Of a stretch of DNA of 64,000 nt, positions 48,272-57,809 are shown piece by piece. The DNA comes from Agromyces cavernae. GTDB taxonomy: Bacteria > Actinomycetota > Actinomycetes > Actinomycetales > Microbacteriaceae. The notes beneath the pieces are model-generated. The model was given only the letters and a program-made list of their open reading frames with translations. It had not been told where the DNA came from and ran no database searches. The position numbers were made by a program, and so were the translations under genes. Location: contig NZ_JAJNMP010000002.1 in NCBI RefSeq assembly GCF_021044935.1, positions 186,001 to 250,000 on the forward strand, given 5' to 3'. How positions within the stretch are numbered: position 1 is the stretch's first letter; each line of letters starts with the position of its first letter.

Positions 48272-50589
48272 CCGACACCCTGCAGACCGACCGCTCGACC
48301 GGCTTCGCCGAGCGCGAGGCGGCCGAGATCGTGGCCGAACTCACGCTCGAGGAGAAGGCGTCGCTCACGAGCGGCGCGAGCTTCTGGACGACGAAGGCCG
48401 TCGAGCGCGCCGGCATCCCCTCGATCGTGCTCACCGACGGTCCGCACGGCGTGCGCCTGCAGCGCGGCAGCGCCGACCACCTCGGCATCGGCGACAGCGT
48501 TCCGGCGACGTGCTTCCCGCCCGCGGTCGCGCTCGGTTCGGCGTTCGACCCCGAACTCGCCGAACGGGTGGGCCGCGCGCTCGGTGAGGAGGCGCGTGCA
48601 GAAGGCGTCGGCGTGCTGCTCGGCCCCGGCATCAACATCAAGCGCTCTCCGCTGTGCGGTCGCAACTTCGAGTACCTGTCCGAGGACCCGCTCGTCTCGG
48701 GCGTGCTCGGCGCCGCACTCGTGAAGGGCCTGCAGTCGCAGGGTGTCGGCGCCTCGCTCAAGCACTTCGCGGCGAACAACCAGGAGCACGACCGCATGCG
48801 CGCGTCGAGCGACGTCGACCCGCGGCCGCTGCGCGAGATCTACCTCCGTGGTTTCCAGCGCGTCGTCGAGGAGGCGCAGCCGTGGACGGTCATGTGCTCG
48901 TACAACCGGCTCAACGGGGTGTACACGAGCGAGGACCCGTGGCTGCTCACGAGCGTGCTGCGCGACGAGTGGGGCTTCGAGGGCCTCGTCGTCAGCGACT
49001 GGGGTGCGGTGAACGACCGCGTCGCGGGCCTGCCCGCAGGCCTCGACCTCGAGATGCCCGCCTCCGACGGACGCACCGACGCGCAGCTCGTCGCCGCCGT
49101 GCGCGACGGCCGGCTCGACCAGGCCGTTCTCGATGTCGCCGTCCGCCGCGCCGTCGAGCTCGCGCAGAAGGCCACCGCCGACGCTCGCTCGTCGGTTGAG
49201 CCCGTCGAAACCTACGACGTCGACGCCCACCACGCACTCGCCCGCGAGGCCGCCGGACGCGGCGTCGTGCTCCTGAAGAACGACGATACGTTGCTGCCGC
49301 TCGCGACGGGTTCCGACGCCGCACAGCGCATCGCCGTCATCGGCGAGTTCGCCCGCACGCCGCGCTACCAGGGCGCCGGCTCCTCGCTCATCAACCCCAC
49401 GCGACTCGACACCGCGCTCGCAGAGATCGAACTGCTCGCGGGGGCCGACCGCGTCGGCTTCGCGCCCGGTTTCGCGCTCGACGCGTCGGATGCCCCGGCG
49501 GATGCCGCGCTCGTCGCCGAGGCCGCCGCCGCAGCGGCAGCCGCCGACGTCGTCCTGCTCTTCCTCGGACTGCCGGGCGCAGCCGAGTCGGAGGGCTTCG
49601 ACCGGGAGCACCTGCGGTTGCCCGCCGGCCAGCTCGAGCTGCTGACCGCGGTGCGCGCCGCGAACCCGAACATCGTCGTCGTGCTCGCCAACGGCGGCGT
49701 CGTCGAACTGCCGTTCGCCGACGACGTGCCCGCGATCGTCGAGGGCTGGCTGGGCGGTCAGGCCGGCGGCGGCGGCGTCGCCGACGTGCTGTTCGGCGTC
49801 GTCAACCCCTCGGGTCGGCTCGCCGAGACGATCCCGGTGCGGCTCGAGGACACCCCGGCCTACCTCGACTTCCCGGGGGAGTTCGGGCACGTGCGCTACG
49901 GCGAGGGCCTGTTCGTCGGCTACCGCTGGTACGACGCGCGCGACGCGGCAGTGCGGTACCCGTTCGGGCACGGCCTCTCGTACACGAGATTCGCGTACTC
50001 CGGTCTCTCGGCGACCGCCGACGAGGCAGGGCTCGCGGTGCGCGTCACGGTGACGAACACCGGCGACCGTGCCGGGCGCGAGGTCGTGCAGGTGTACACG
50101 GCGCTCGCCGGGTCATCCGTCGCCCGCGCTCCACGCGAGCTCAAGGGCTTCGCGAACGTCGCGCTCGAGGCGGGGGAGTCGCGCGAGGTCGAGGTCGCGG
50201 TGCGCCGCGAGGACCTCGCCTACTGGGACATCCGCGTCGACCACTGGATCGTCGAGGGAGGCGCGTACACCGTCGAAGTGGGGGCGTCGAGCCGGGACAT
50301 CCGTCTCGTCGGCGCTGTCGACGTGGCCGGCGACGACGTGCGGCTGCCACTGACGATGGAGTCGTCGATCGGCGACGTCATGGCGAACCCGATCGCCGGG
50401 CCGATCGTCATGCAGGCGATGGGATCGTTCACGGCCGGGCTCGGCGAGAGCGACGTCTTCACCGACGACGGCATGGAGAAGATGATGGCGTCGTTCCCGA
50501 TCGGTCGTCTCGTCGGCTTCCCCGGCATCCCGGTCACCTACGAGCAGATCGAGCAGCTCATCGCGCTCGCGAACGCCCGACAGGACTGA
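48268..50589 (+). CDS. GH3 beta-glucosidase with fibronectin-like domain
   Basis: Cytoplasmic GH3 beta-glycosidase, 773 residues, no signal peptide. The N-terminal TIM-like domain has DGPHGVRLQ, KHFAANNQEHDRM and nucleophile Asp244 in VVSDWGAVND. The alpha/beta sandwich domain carries GRGVVLLKNDDTLLPL and FLGLPGAAESEGFDRE. The fibronectin-III-like domain includes YPFGHGLSYTRFAYS, then a helical tail (about 700-773) follows. The linker after the first domain contains SSVEPVET encoded by a genus-type repeat (49194-49212). It is coupled to the PAP2 gene. Likely substrates are beta-glucosides brought in by the GPH transporter. Confidence 0.9.
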   Translation: MTDTLQTDRSTGFAEREAAEIVAELTLEEKASLTSGASFWTTKAVERAGIPSIVLTDGPHGVRLQRGSADHLGIGDSVPATCFPPAVALGSAFDPELAERVGRALGEEARAEGVGVLLGPGINIKRSPLCGRNFEYLSEDPLVSGVLGAALVKGLQSQGVGASLKHFAANNQEHDRMRASSDVDPRPLREIYLRGFQRVVEEAQPWTVMCSYNRLNGVYTSEDPWLLTSVLRDEWGFEGLVVSDWGAVNDRVAGLPAGLDLEMPASDGRTDAQLVAAVRDGRLDQAVLDVAVRRAVELAQKATADARSSVEPVETYDVDAHHALAREAAGRGVVLLKNDDTLLPLATGSDAAQRIAVIGEFARTPRYQGAGSSLINPTRLDTALAEIELLAGADRVGFAPGFALDASDAPADAALVAEAAAAAAAADVVLLFLGLPGAAESEGFDREHLRLPAGQLELLTAVRAANPNIVVVLANGGVVELPFADDVPAIVEGWLGGQAGGGGVADVLFGVVNPSGRLAETIPVRLEDTPAYLDFPGEFGHVRYGEGLFVGYRWYDARDAAVRYPFGHGLSYTRFAYSGLSATADEAGLAVRVTVTNTGDRAGREVVQVYTALAGSSVARAPRELKGFANVALEAGESREVEVAVRREDLAYWDIRVDHWIVEGGAYTVEVGASSRDIRLVGAVDVAGDDVRLPLTMESSIGDVMANPIAGPIVMQAMGSFTAGLGESDVFTDDGMEKMMASFPIGRLVGFPGIPVTYEQIEQLIALANARQD
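49194..49212 (+). repeat. Translated copy of a dispersed repeat in GH3 linker
   Basis: GGTTGAGCCCGTCGAAACC matches the GGTTGAGCTTGTCGAAACC-type element that I know as a common intergenic repeat in Microbacteriaceae genomes. Here it is read in frame as VEPVET between GH3 domains. It is not conserved in other GH3 enzymes as far as I can tell. Confidence 0.5.
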
Positions 50590-50682
50590 TCACCCGATCG
50601 GATGCCTCGCCCCAGTGCTGCCCGCAACACCGTCGACATCGGGGCGGGCATCCGACATCGAAACACACGACGTGAGGAAACC

Positions 50683-52509
50683 ATGACCGAGCTCGACGAG
50701 ACCACGACTACGACCACGACCACGACCACCGACACCGCCGTCGACACCCGCTATCGTGACGCGAGCCTTCCGGTTCACGAGCGCGTCGAGATCCTGCTCG
50801 AGCAGATGACCCTCGAGGAGAAGGCGGGCCTCTTCTTCCAGACCATGATCGTCATGAACGACGACGGCACCCTCGCCGAGGGCGTGAACGCGTTCGGCCT
50901 GCCGGGCACGCGTGACCTCGTCGCCGGACGACTCATGAATCACTTCAACATCCTCGCTGCCGCCTCGAAGCCCGAGCTCATCGCCGAATGGCAGAACCGC
51001 CTGCAGGAACTGGCCGCGAGCACCCGCCTCGGCATCCCCGTGACGATCTCGACCGACCCGCGCCACTCGTACAGCGACAACCCGCTCGCCGGCCTGACCA
51101 CCGGGGCGTTCTCGGTGTGGCCCGAGACGCTGGGCCTCGCGGCCACCCGCGACGAGGCGCTCGTCGAGCGCTTCGGCGACATCGCACGCCAGGAGTACAC
51201 CGCGGTCGGCATCCGCGTCGCCCTGCACCCCCAGGTCGACCTCACCACGGAGCCGCGCTGGTCCAGGCAGCTGGCCACGTTCGGCGAGGACGCCGAGCTC
51301 ACGGCACGACTCGGCGCTGCATACATCCGCGGCTTCCAGGGCACCCAGCTCGGACCGGAGTCGGTCGCGACGATGACCAAGCACTTCCCGGGCGGCGGGC
51401 CGCAGAAGGACGGCGAGGACCCCCACTTCGACTACGGTCGCGAGCAGGTGTACCCGGGCGGCGAGTTCGAGCTGCACCTGAAGCCCTTCGAGGCGGCGTT
51501 CGACGCCGGAACCAGCCAGATCATGCCGTACTACGGAATGCCGGTGGGCACAGAGCACGAGGAGGTCGGCTTCGGGTTCAACCGGTCGATCATCACGGGG
51601 CTTCTGCGTGAGCGCTACGGCTTCGACGGCATCGTCTGCACCGACTGGGGGCTCATCACCGATGGTGAGATCTTCGGCCAGCCGTTCCCCGCGCGAGCGT
51701 GGGGCGTCGAACACCTGTCGCCGCGCGAGCGCATGAAGAAGGTGCTCGACGCCGGTGCCGACCAGTTCGGCGGCGAGGCGTGCCCCGAGCTGCTCGTCGA
51801 CCTGGTTCGCAGCGGAGAGGTTGCGCAGGCACGCCTCGACGTGTCGGTGCGCCGTCTCCTGCGCGAGAAGTTCGTGCTCGGACTGTTCGACGACCCCTAC
51901 GTGGACCCGGTCCGTGCGTCCGCCGTGGTCGGCAACGCCGAGTTCCGTGCGGCGGGCGAGGCGGCGCAGCGGGCGTCCGTCACGGTGCTCACCAACAAGC
52001 TGCCGGCCACCGGAGGCACGCCGATCCTCCCGCTCGCCGACGGGGCGAAGCTCTACATCGAGGGGATCGCGCCCGAGATCGCGAGCGCATACGGAACCGT
52101 CGTCGACGTGCCGGCGGATGCGGATGTCGCGATCGTCCGCATCCACGCGCCGTACGAAGAGCGGGCGACGGTCTTCGAGAACTTCTTCCATGCCGGCTCA
52201 CTCGCGTTCAGCGATGACCAGGTCGAGCACATCGGAGGCATTGCCGCGCAGGTGCCGACCGTGGTCGACGTCTTCCTCGACCGCCCGGCGATCCTCGCGC
52301 CGATCGTCGAGACGACCGCCGCGATCGTCGCGAACTACGGGGCCGCACCCGAGGCGATCCTCGACGTGCTGTTCGGTCGCGCCACGCCCAGGGGAAGGCT
52401 GCCGTTCGACCTGCCGAGCAGCATGGCCGCCGTCGAAGCGAGTCGGCCGGATGTGCCGTTCGACACGGCTGATCCGCTGTTCCGATTCGGTCACGGGCTG
52501 GTGCTCTGA
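50683..52509 (+). CDS. GH3 beta-glycosidase, exo-glucanase type
   Basis: Second GH3 enzyme of the operon, 608 residues, two-domain form without a fibronectin domain. A run of ten threonines follows MTELDE. Then ERVEILLEQMTLEEKAGLF, STDPRHSYSDNPLAG, MTKHFPGGGPQKDGEDPHFD and nucleophile Asp321 in VCTDWGLITDG. The second domain ends RLPFDLPSS and FRFGHGLVL. It belongs to the group with the DPRHS motif related to exo-1,3/1,4-beta-glucosidases. No signal peptide. GTGAGGAAACC precedes ATG 50683, 93 bases after the first GH3 gene. The two may split longer and shorter beta-glucosides. Confidence 0.88.
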   Translation: MTELDETTTTTTTTTTDTAVDTRYRDASLPVHERVEILLEQMTLEEKAGLFFQTMIVMNDDGTLAEGVNAFGLPGTRDLVAGRLMNHFNILAAASKPELIAEWQNRLQELAASTRLGIPVTISTDPRHSYSDNPLAGLTTGAFSVWPETLGLAATRDEALVERFGDIARQEYTAVGIRVALHPQVDLTTEPRWSRQLATFGEDAELTARLGAAYIRGFQGTQLGPESVATMTKHFPGGGPQKDGEDPHFDYGREQVYPGGEFELHLKPFEAAFDAGTSQIMPYYGMPVGTEHEEVGFGFNRSIITGLLRERYGFDGIVCTDWGLITDGEIFGQPFPARAWGVEHLSPRERMKKVLDAGADQFGGEACPELLVDLVRSGEVAQARLDVSVRRLLREKFVLGLFDDPYVDPVRASAVVGNAEFRAAGEAAQRASVTVLTNKLPATGGTPILPLADGAKLYIEGIAPEIASAYGTVVDVPADADVAIVRIHAPYEERATVFENFFHAGSLAFSDDQVEHIGGIAAQVPTVVDVFLDRPAILAPIVETTAAIVANYGAAPEAILDVLFGRATPRGRLPFDLPSSMAAVEASRPDVPFDTADPLFRFGHGLVL

Positions 52510-52566
52510 GGTTTCCCGCGACGCTTCCGCGTGCCGCCGGGCGCGAGCACCTGCGCTGCGCGGAGC

Positions 52567-53268
52567 TCAGGCGTCGGCGCGTGCCGTGCGCTCGGCGGAC
52601 TGGATGACCGCCTCGACGCCGAGGAGGAACAGTTCGCGGTCTTCGAGGGCGGACAGCTGCGCCCCGAAACTCGAGATGAGCGGATACGTCCGCGGGTCGG
52701 CGAGGATCGGCCCCTCCAACCAGGGGCTCGTGGCGTCGGCGTTCCAGCCGCGCTCGCTGCGGCCGCGGGCGATGCCGGCGGCGCTCGACAGGACGTGCGA
52801 GGCGAGGAGGGCGTAGTGGCGCACGAGGTCGTCGCCGCTGAGGCCGGCGCGCGAGAACGCGTCGAGCATGAACTCGATCGCGTCGAGTTCGCCCGGACCG
52901 TGGGTGGTGAGCACGATCGCCTCGACGCCGATCGCCGGGTACGCGGCGAACAGGTCGAGCGTCGACTCCGCGAGCTGCCGCAATCGGTCGCGCCAGTGCT
53001 CGGGTGACGCCGTGACCGCGGCAACGCTGCGGCCGATCACCTCATCGAGGAGCGCCTGCATGAGGTGCTCCTTGTTGCGGAAGTGGCGGTAGATCGCCGT
53101 GGGGTCGGCGCCCAGCCGGGCGCCGAGCTCGCGGACTGAGATCGAGGTGGTGCCCGGCTGGGCCGCCAGTTCGAGGCCGGTGGCGATGATGGTCTGCCGG
53201 TCGAGGCGCACTCTGCCGCCCGGGGGCCGCTGTTCCTTGCTGCGGTCCGAACTCGTTGCTGTCGTCAT
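52567..53268 (-). CDS. TetR family transcriptional regulator
   Basis: TetR-type repressor, 233 residues from ATG 53268, which is preceded by GGAGAGG; the longer start at 53301 lacks such a site. The HTH is ISVRELGARLGADPTAIYRH, a form with C-terminal TetR_C-like domain (about 90-225). It is divergent from the amidohydrolase/ABC operon. The gap contains a 35-base palindrome (53372-53406), its likely operator. The ligand may be the substrate hydrolysed by the amidohydrolase. Confidence 0.9.
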   Translation of the reverse strand: MTTATSSDRSKEQRPPGGRVRLDRQTIIATGLELAAQPGTTSISVRELGARLGADPTAIYRHFRNKEHLMQALLDEVIGRSVAAVTASPEHWRDRLRQLAESTLDLFAAYPAIGVEAIVLTTHGPGELDAIEFMLDAFSRAGLSGDDLVRHYALLASHVLSSAAGIARGRSERGWNADATSPWLEGPILADPRTYPLISSFGAQLSALEDRELFLLGVEAVIQSAERTARADA

Positions 53269-53371
53269 CGCCCTCTCCGGTGTCGGCTCTGCGCAGTTCA
53301 TGCTGCCAGCCCGCGACCCAGTTCGGTGACGTGCGCGCGGGCGTGGCGCCCGACCAGCATACCCAATTTGG

Positions 53372-53406
53372 CAACACCGCTGTCAACGATGTTGACAGCA
53401 GTGTTG
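53372..53406. promoter_or_regulatory. 35-base palindromic operator
   Basis: Arms CAACAC-CG-CTGTCAAC and GTTGACAG-CA-GTGTTG around GAT. All 14 arm positions pair, with only the CG/CA dinucleotides unmatched. It is centred between the TetR start and the TTG start of the amidohydrolase. It is large enough for one dimer with extended contacts or two overlapping dimers. Confidence 0.75.
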
Positions 53407-53462
53407 CGGCGTGGGTATCGTCTCCTCGTCCGACCCTGTTCAACGAGGAAGCGAGGGGCGCA

Positions 53463-55118
53463 TTGCCTGCTGACGTACTCTTCACCGGCGGTGCCGTCTT
53501 CACCGGAACCGGCGAACCCCTCTCCGGCCACGCCGTCGCGGTGGCCGACGGTCGCATCGTCGCCATCGTGCCCGAATCGGATGCCGCGGGTCTCGTCGGC
53601 GAAGGCACCGACGTGGTGCGGCTCGGCGGAGCGCTCCTCAGCCCCGGCTTCCAGGACGCGCATGTGCATCCGATCGGGGCCGGAGTCGAGCTGCTCCAGT
53701 GCAACCTCACCGAGGCTGCCGATGCCGAGGGCGCGGTCGCCGCGGTCGCGGCGTACGCCGAAGCGAACCGCGATGAGCCGTGGATCCTCGGCGGCGGTTG
53801 GTCGATGGACCACTTCCCGGGCGGCGCGCCGGTCCGCGGCCTGCTCGACGCCGTCGTGCCCGATCGCCCCGTGCTGCTGCTCAGCCGCGACCACCACAGC
53901 ACCTGGGCGAACTCCGCCGCGATCCGTCTCGCCGGCATCGACGCATCGACACCCGACCCGGCCGACGGCCGCATCGAGCGCGAACCCGACGGCACTCCGG
54001 CGGGCACCTTCCACGAGGGCGCCGGAGGGCTGTTCGACGAGGTGCGCCCGGCGACAAGCGAAGACCTCGGGTACGCCGGCCTGCTGCGGGCACAGGATGA
54101 GCTCATCGCCCTCGGCATCACCGGATGGCAGGACGCGCTCGTCGGCACCGGGTTCAGCGGCGTCCCCGAGGGCCTTCCGCTCTACCTCCGTGCACTTGGC
54201 GAGGGCACGCTGCGCGTGCACGTCGTCGGCGCCCAGTGGTGGGAGCGCACGCGGGGCATCGAGCAGGTCGCGGAGATGGCGGCGAGACGCGACGAGGTCG
54301 CGTCGATCGACTCCGGTCGCCTCTCACTCGCGTCGACGAAGATCATGGTCGACGGCGTCGCCGAGAACCAGACCGCCGCGATGCTCACCCCGTACCGCGA
54401 CGTGCACGGCCACGACACCCACAACCACGGACTCTCGTTCGTCGACCCCGAGCGACTGCGCGAGTACGTCGTCGCACTCGACGCCGCGGGGCTCCAGGTG
54501 CACTTCCACGCCCTCGGCGACCGCGCCGTCCGCGAGGCGCTCGACGCGCTCGAGGCCGCACGCGACGCGAACGGCGCGACCGACGGCCGCCACCACCTCG
54601 CCCACCTGCAGATCGTCGAGGAGGCCGAGACCGCTCGCTTCGCCGGCCTCGGCGCCGTGGCGAACCTCCAGGCGCTCTGGGCCTGCCACGAGGACCAGAT
54701 CGACGAGCTCACGCTCCCGTTCCTGCAGGACGGCGCCGAAGCCAGGCAGTACCCGTTCGGCGACCTCGTGCGCGACGGCGCGCGGCTGGCTGCCGGCAGC
54801 GACTGGCCCGTCTCCAGCGCCGATCCCATGGACGCCATCCACATCGCCGTGAACAGGGTCGCGCCCGGCCGCGACGACGAGCCGCTCGGCGGCGAGCGTC
54901 AGCGACTCGACCTCGCCACAGCGATGGCGGCGTACACCTCCGGCACCGCCTATGTGAACCACCGCGATCACGACACCGGCTCCATCCGCGAGGGCTACCT
55001 CGCGAACCTCGTCGTGCTCGACCCCGACCCGTTCGGCCTCCCGGTCGAGGAGATCCACCGCTCGACGGTCGTCTCCACGTGGATCGAGGGCGAGCCCGTC
55101 TACTCCCGAACCACCTGA
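53463..55118 (+). CDS. YtcJ-type amidohydrolase
   Basis: Metal-dependent amidohydrolase (YtcJ/amidohydrolase_3), 551 residues, cytosolic. N-terminal beta domain ILFTGG-type start (PADVLFTGGAVFTG), metal motif DAHVHP, HHSTWANSAAIRLAG, STKIMVDGVAENQTA, HALGDRAV, HLAHLQIV and GSDWPVS, then the returning beta domain ANLVVLDPDPF. TTG 53463 has GAGGGG just upstream and matches the family's start; no ATG or GTG is better placed. It heads a TetR-controlled operon with an ABC importer. It is homologous to the gene at 1 but differs in gene order around it. Confidence 0.9.
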   Translation: MPADVLFTGGAVFTGTGEPLSGHAVAVADGRIVAIVPESDAAGLVGEGTDVVRLGGALLSPGFQDAHVHPIGAGVELLQCNLTEAADAEGAVAAVAAYAEANRDEPWILGGGWSMDHFPGGAPVRGLLDAVVPDRPVLLLSRDHHSTWANSAAIRLAGIDASTPDPADGRIEREPDGTPAGTFHEGAGGLFDEVRPATSEDLGYAGLLRAQDELIALGITGWQDALVGTGFSGVPEGLPLYLRALGEGTLRVHVVGAQWWERTRGIEQVAEMAARRDEVASIDSGRLSLASTKIMVDGVAENQTAAMLTPYRDVHGHDTHNHGLSFVDPERLREYVVALDAAGLQVHFHALGDRAVREALDALEAARDANGATDGRHHLAHLQIVEEAETARFAGLGAVANLQALWACHEDQIDELTLPFLQDGAEARQYPFGDLVRDGARLAAGSDWPVSSADPMDAIHIAVNRVAPGRDDEPLGGERQRLDLATAMAAYTSGTAYVNHRDHDTGSIREGYLANLVVLDPDPFGLPVEEIHRSTVVSTWIEGEPVYSRTT

Positions 55119-55136
55119 CCCCATCCGAGGAGCATC

Positions 55137-56795
55137 ATGTCCGCAGCCCACACCTCCGCGACCCGCGGCCCTGCGCGCCGCTCGATCGCGATCACCGCCG
55201 GCGCCCTCGGGGCCGCGCTCGCGCTCTCGGCGTGCACCGCACCCGAGCGCGGCCCCGACTCGAGCGCCGACTGGGAGCTCACGGCCCAGACCGCTGAACC
55301 CTCCGGCGACATCGACTCGTACACCTGGGCGAACTACGCCGAGCCGTACTCGCTCGACTACGCCTACGCGTTCGACTACGCCGACAACCAGGTGCTCGCG
55401 AACGTCTGCGAGTCGCTGCTCCGGCTGAACCCCGACTTCACGCTGAGCCCCGGGCTCGCCGAGGCGTTCGATCACCCCACGCCCGAGACGTGGGTCTACA
55501 CGATCCGCGAGGGCGTGACCTTCCACGACGGCACGCCGCTCACCGCGAACGACGTCGTCGTGTCGATGAGCCGGCACCTCGACCCGGCGGTCGGGTCCTC
55601 GTGGTACTCGGTCTACCAGCACGTCGCATCCATCGAGCAGACCGGCGACCGCGAGGTCACGGTCACGATGACGCAGCCCGACTCCCAGTTCAACCTCGCC
55701 ATGGGCGGCTCCGCCGGCGTCATCGAATCGGCGGCGACGCTCGCCGAGACGGGCGCCGACTACGGAAACTCGACCGGCGGCGTGAACTGCACGGGCCCGT
55801 TCAGCTTCGGCGAGTGGAAGTCGGGCGAGTCGATCACGCTCGAACGCTACGACGGCTACTGGGATGACTCGCTCCGCGCGAAGTCGGGCGAGGTCGAGTT
55901 CCTGTTCATGACCGATGCGAACGCGCGCGTCAACGCGCTGAAGTCGGGCGAGGTCGACGGCGGATGGATGCTGCCGATGGATGCCGTGCCGCAGCTGCAG
56001 GCGTCGGGCTCCGGCGAGGTCGCCTTCGGCCTGAACTCGGCGGTGGCCAGCTTCATCGTGTCCGACCTCGAAGGTCCGCTCGCCGATGTGCGGGTCCGTC
56101 AGGCGCTGCTCATGGCGCTCGACCGCGAAGGCGTCGTCGATGCGGCGCTCGCCGGCTTCGGCGACGTCACGAACGCCCTCACCACGGAGTCGGTCTGGGT
56201 GGGCGCGAGCGAGTCGGGTCTCGACACCGCGTTCGGCGGCCTCGAGGAGTACCCCTACGACCTCGACGCCGCGAAGCAGCTCGCCGAGGAGGCTGGAGCG
56301 ACCGGGCAGGAGATCGTCATCGCGACCGCGCCGATCGCCCAGGAGTTCGCGGTCACCTCGCAGGCCCTCGCGGCGGCGGCGCAGTCGATCGGCCTGAAGG
56401 CCACGATCGAGACCATCACGCCGAACGCGTACACGGCGCTCTTCTCCGACCCGAGCGCACGGGAGGGCATCGACCTCTTCTTCACCTCGTGGTATCTCTC
56501 CAGCCCCGACCCCCTCGAGATGTACTCCGTGCTCCGGCCGGGCGAGTTCAGCAACTACGGCAACTGGGACAACCCCGAATTCACCGCGATCGTGAACGAG
56601 GCGATCGCGATCGAGGACCCGGCCGAGCGCAGCGAGAAGTCCGCCGAGGCCCAGCGCATCGCGAACGCCGAGCTGCCCTGGTTGCCGCTGTACGCGTCGC
56701 CGGTGACGGTGTTCCAAGGTGAGCGCATCACTGGCGTCGCACCGTCGATCGCGTACCTCTACTACCCGTGGGCGGCCACCATTGGCGCACGTTAG
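55137..56795 (+). CDS. ABC transporter peptide-type binding lipoprotein
   Basis: Solute-binding lipoprotein of SBP family 5, 552 residues. The signal peptide ends in lipobox LSAC with Cys33. Conserved parts are LANVCESLLRLNPDFTLSPG, WVYTIREGVTFHDGTPLTAN, TGPFSFGEWKSGESITLERY and the C-terminal LPWLPLYASPVTVF. CGAGGAGCATC precedes ATG 55137. It is followed by two permeases and a fused ATPase. It is the intact counterpart of the frameshifted lipoprotein at 5083, which allows the missing base there to be judged. Confidence 0.92.
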   Translation: MSAAHTSATRGPARRSIAITAGALGAALALSACTAPERGPDSSADWELTAQTAEPSGDIDSYTWANYAEPYSLDYAYAFDYADNQVLANVCESLLRLNPDFTLSPGLAEAFDHPTPETWVYTIREGVTFHDGTPLTANDVVVSMSRHLDPAVGSSWYSVYQHVASIEQTGDREVTVTMTQPDSQFNLAMGGSAGVIESAATLAETGADYGNSTGGVNCTGPFSFGEWKSGESITLERYDGYWDDSLRAKSGEVEFLFMTDANARVNALKSGEVDGGWMLPMDAVPQLQASGSGEVAFGLNSAVASFIVSDLEGPLADVRVRQALLMALDREGVVDAALAGFGDVTNALTTESVWVGASESGLDTAFGGLEEYPYDLDAAKQLAEEAGATGQEIVIATAPIAQEFAVTSQALAAAAQSIGLKATIETITPNAYTALFSDPSAREGIDLFFTSWYLSSPDPLEMYSVLRPGEFSNYGNWDNPEFTAIVNEAIAIEDPAERSEKSAEAQRIANAELPWLPLYASPVTVFQGERITGVAPSIAYLYYPWAATIGAR

Positions 56796-56852
56796 TTCCA
56801 CGGGCCGGGTCGGGCGACACCTCGACCGAGCCGGCGGACCGGCGGTCGCGCG

Positions 56853-57809
56853 ATGACCGCCGTCCGCCGGATCGCCGGCAAGCTCGGCGCCCTGCTCCTC
56901 ACGCTCTTCCTCGCCTCCCTGCTCGTCTTCTTCTCGCGCTTCATAGTGCCGGGTGACCCGGTGAGCTTCCTGCTCCGCGGCCGCACGCCGAGCCCCGACG
57001 CCGTTGCGGCGGTCACGGCCCAGTACGGGCTCGACCTGCCGCCGTGGCAGCAGTACCTCAACTGGCTGTTCGGAGCGCTGCAGGGCGACTTCGGTCGCTC
57101 GCTCCAGTACCGCCAGGATGTCTCGACCGTGCTCGGCGAGCGGCTCCCGGTCACGCTCGGACTCGTCGTCATGGCCGGCCTGCTCATCGCGGTCATCGGC
57201 CTGAGCGCCGGCGCCGTCGCGGCGCTCAACCGGGGACGGATCGCGGATCGCGCGACGCTCGTCGGCCTCACCGTGCTCGGCGCCGTCCCGTCGTTCGTCG
57301 GCTCCATCGTGCTCATCGCCGTCTTCTCGGTGCAGCTCAGATGGTTCCCGTCGTTCGGGTCGGGTGAGGGCTTCCTCGACACGATCTACCACCTCGTGCT
57401 GCCCTCGATCGCCCTCGCGATCGTCTTCGTGGTGCTCGTCGGCAAGGTGACCCGCTCCTCGATGGTCGAGCAGCTCGGCCGCGAGCATGTCGAGGTCGCC
57501 ATGAGCCGCGGGCTGAAGCGCGCGACGGTGATCCGTCGCCACGTCTTCCGCAACGCGATCCGGCCCATCCTCACGGTCGCCGGCGTCCTCGTCGCAGGCC
57601 TGCTCGTCTCGAGCGCGATCGTCGAGGCCGCGTTCGGCCTTTCGGGCATGGGATCCCTGCTCGTGCAGTCGGTCGACCGGCTCGACTTCCCAGTGGTGCA
57701 GGCGATCGTGATGTTCGTCGTGACCGCGTTCGTGGTGGTCAACGCGATCATCGACATCCTCGAACCCTGGATCGATCCTCGATCCGCCGCAGGAGCTGGT
57801 GCCCGATGA
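56853..57809 (+). CDS. Dpp/Opp-type ABC transporter permease (DppB-like)
   Basis: DppB-type permease, 318 residues, six membrane segments beginning LGALLLTLFLASLLVFFSRF. RGRTPSPDAVAAVTAQYGLD is the usual periplasmic stretch and SRGLKRATVIRRHVFRNAI the cytosolic coupling loop. It starts 57 bases after the lipoprotein gene and overlaps the next permease by ATGA at 57806. Sequence blocks parallel the gene at 1305. Confidence 0.92.
   Translation: MTAVRRIAGKLGALLLTLFLASLLVFFSRFIVPGDPVSFLLRGRTPSPDAVAAVTAQYGLDLPPWQQYLNWLFGALQGDFGRSLQYRQDVSTVLGERLPVTLGLVVMAGLLIAVIGLSAGAVAALNRGRIADRATLVGLTVLGAVPSFVGSIVLIAVFSVQLRWFPSFGSGEGFLDTIYHLVLPSIALAIVFVVLVGKVTRSSMVEQLGREHVEVAMSRGLKRATVIRRHVFRNAIRPILTVAGVLVAGLLVSSAIVEAAFGLSGMGSLLVQSVDRLDFPVVQAIVMFVVTAFVVVNAIIDILEPWIDPRSAAGAGAR

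Noticed and set aside
50698..50730. Threonine-codon tract (ten Thr) as a phase-variable repeat
   Set aside because: Codons vary (ACG/ACT/ACC), so it is not a perfect repeat, and it is in frame near the N-terminus where length changes would not switch the gene.
54324..57542. Over 1000-codon minus-strand open frame opposite amidohydrolase and lipoprotein
   Set aside because: Antisense to conserved plus-strand genes, no domain-like sequence, no ribosome site.
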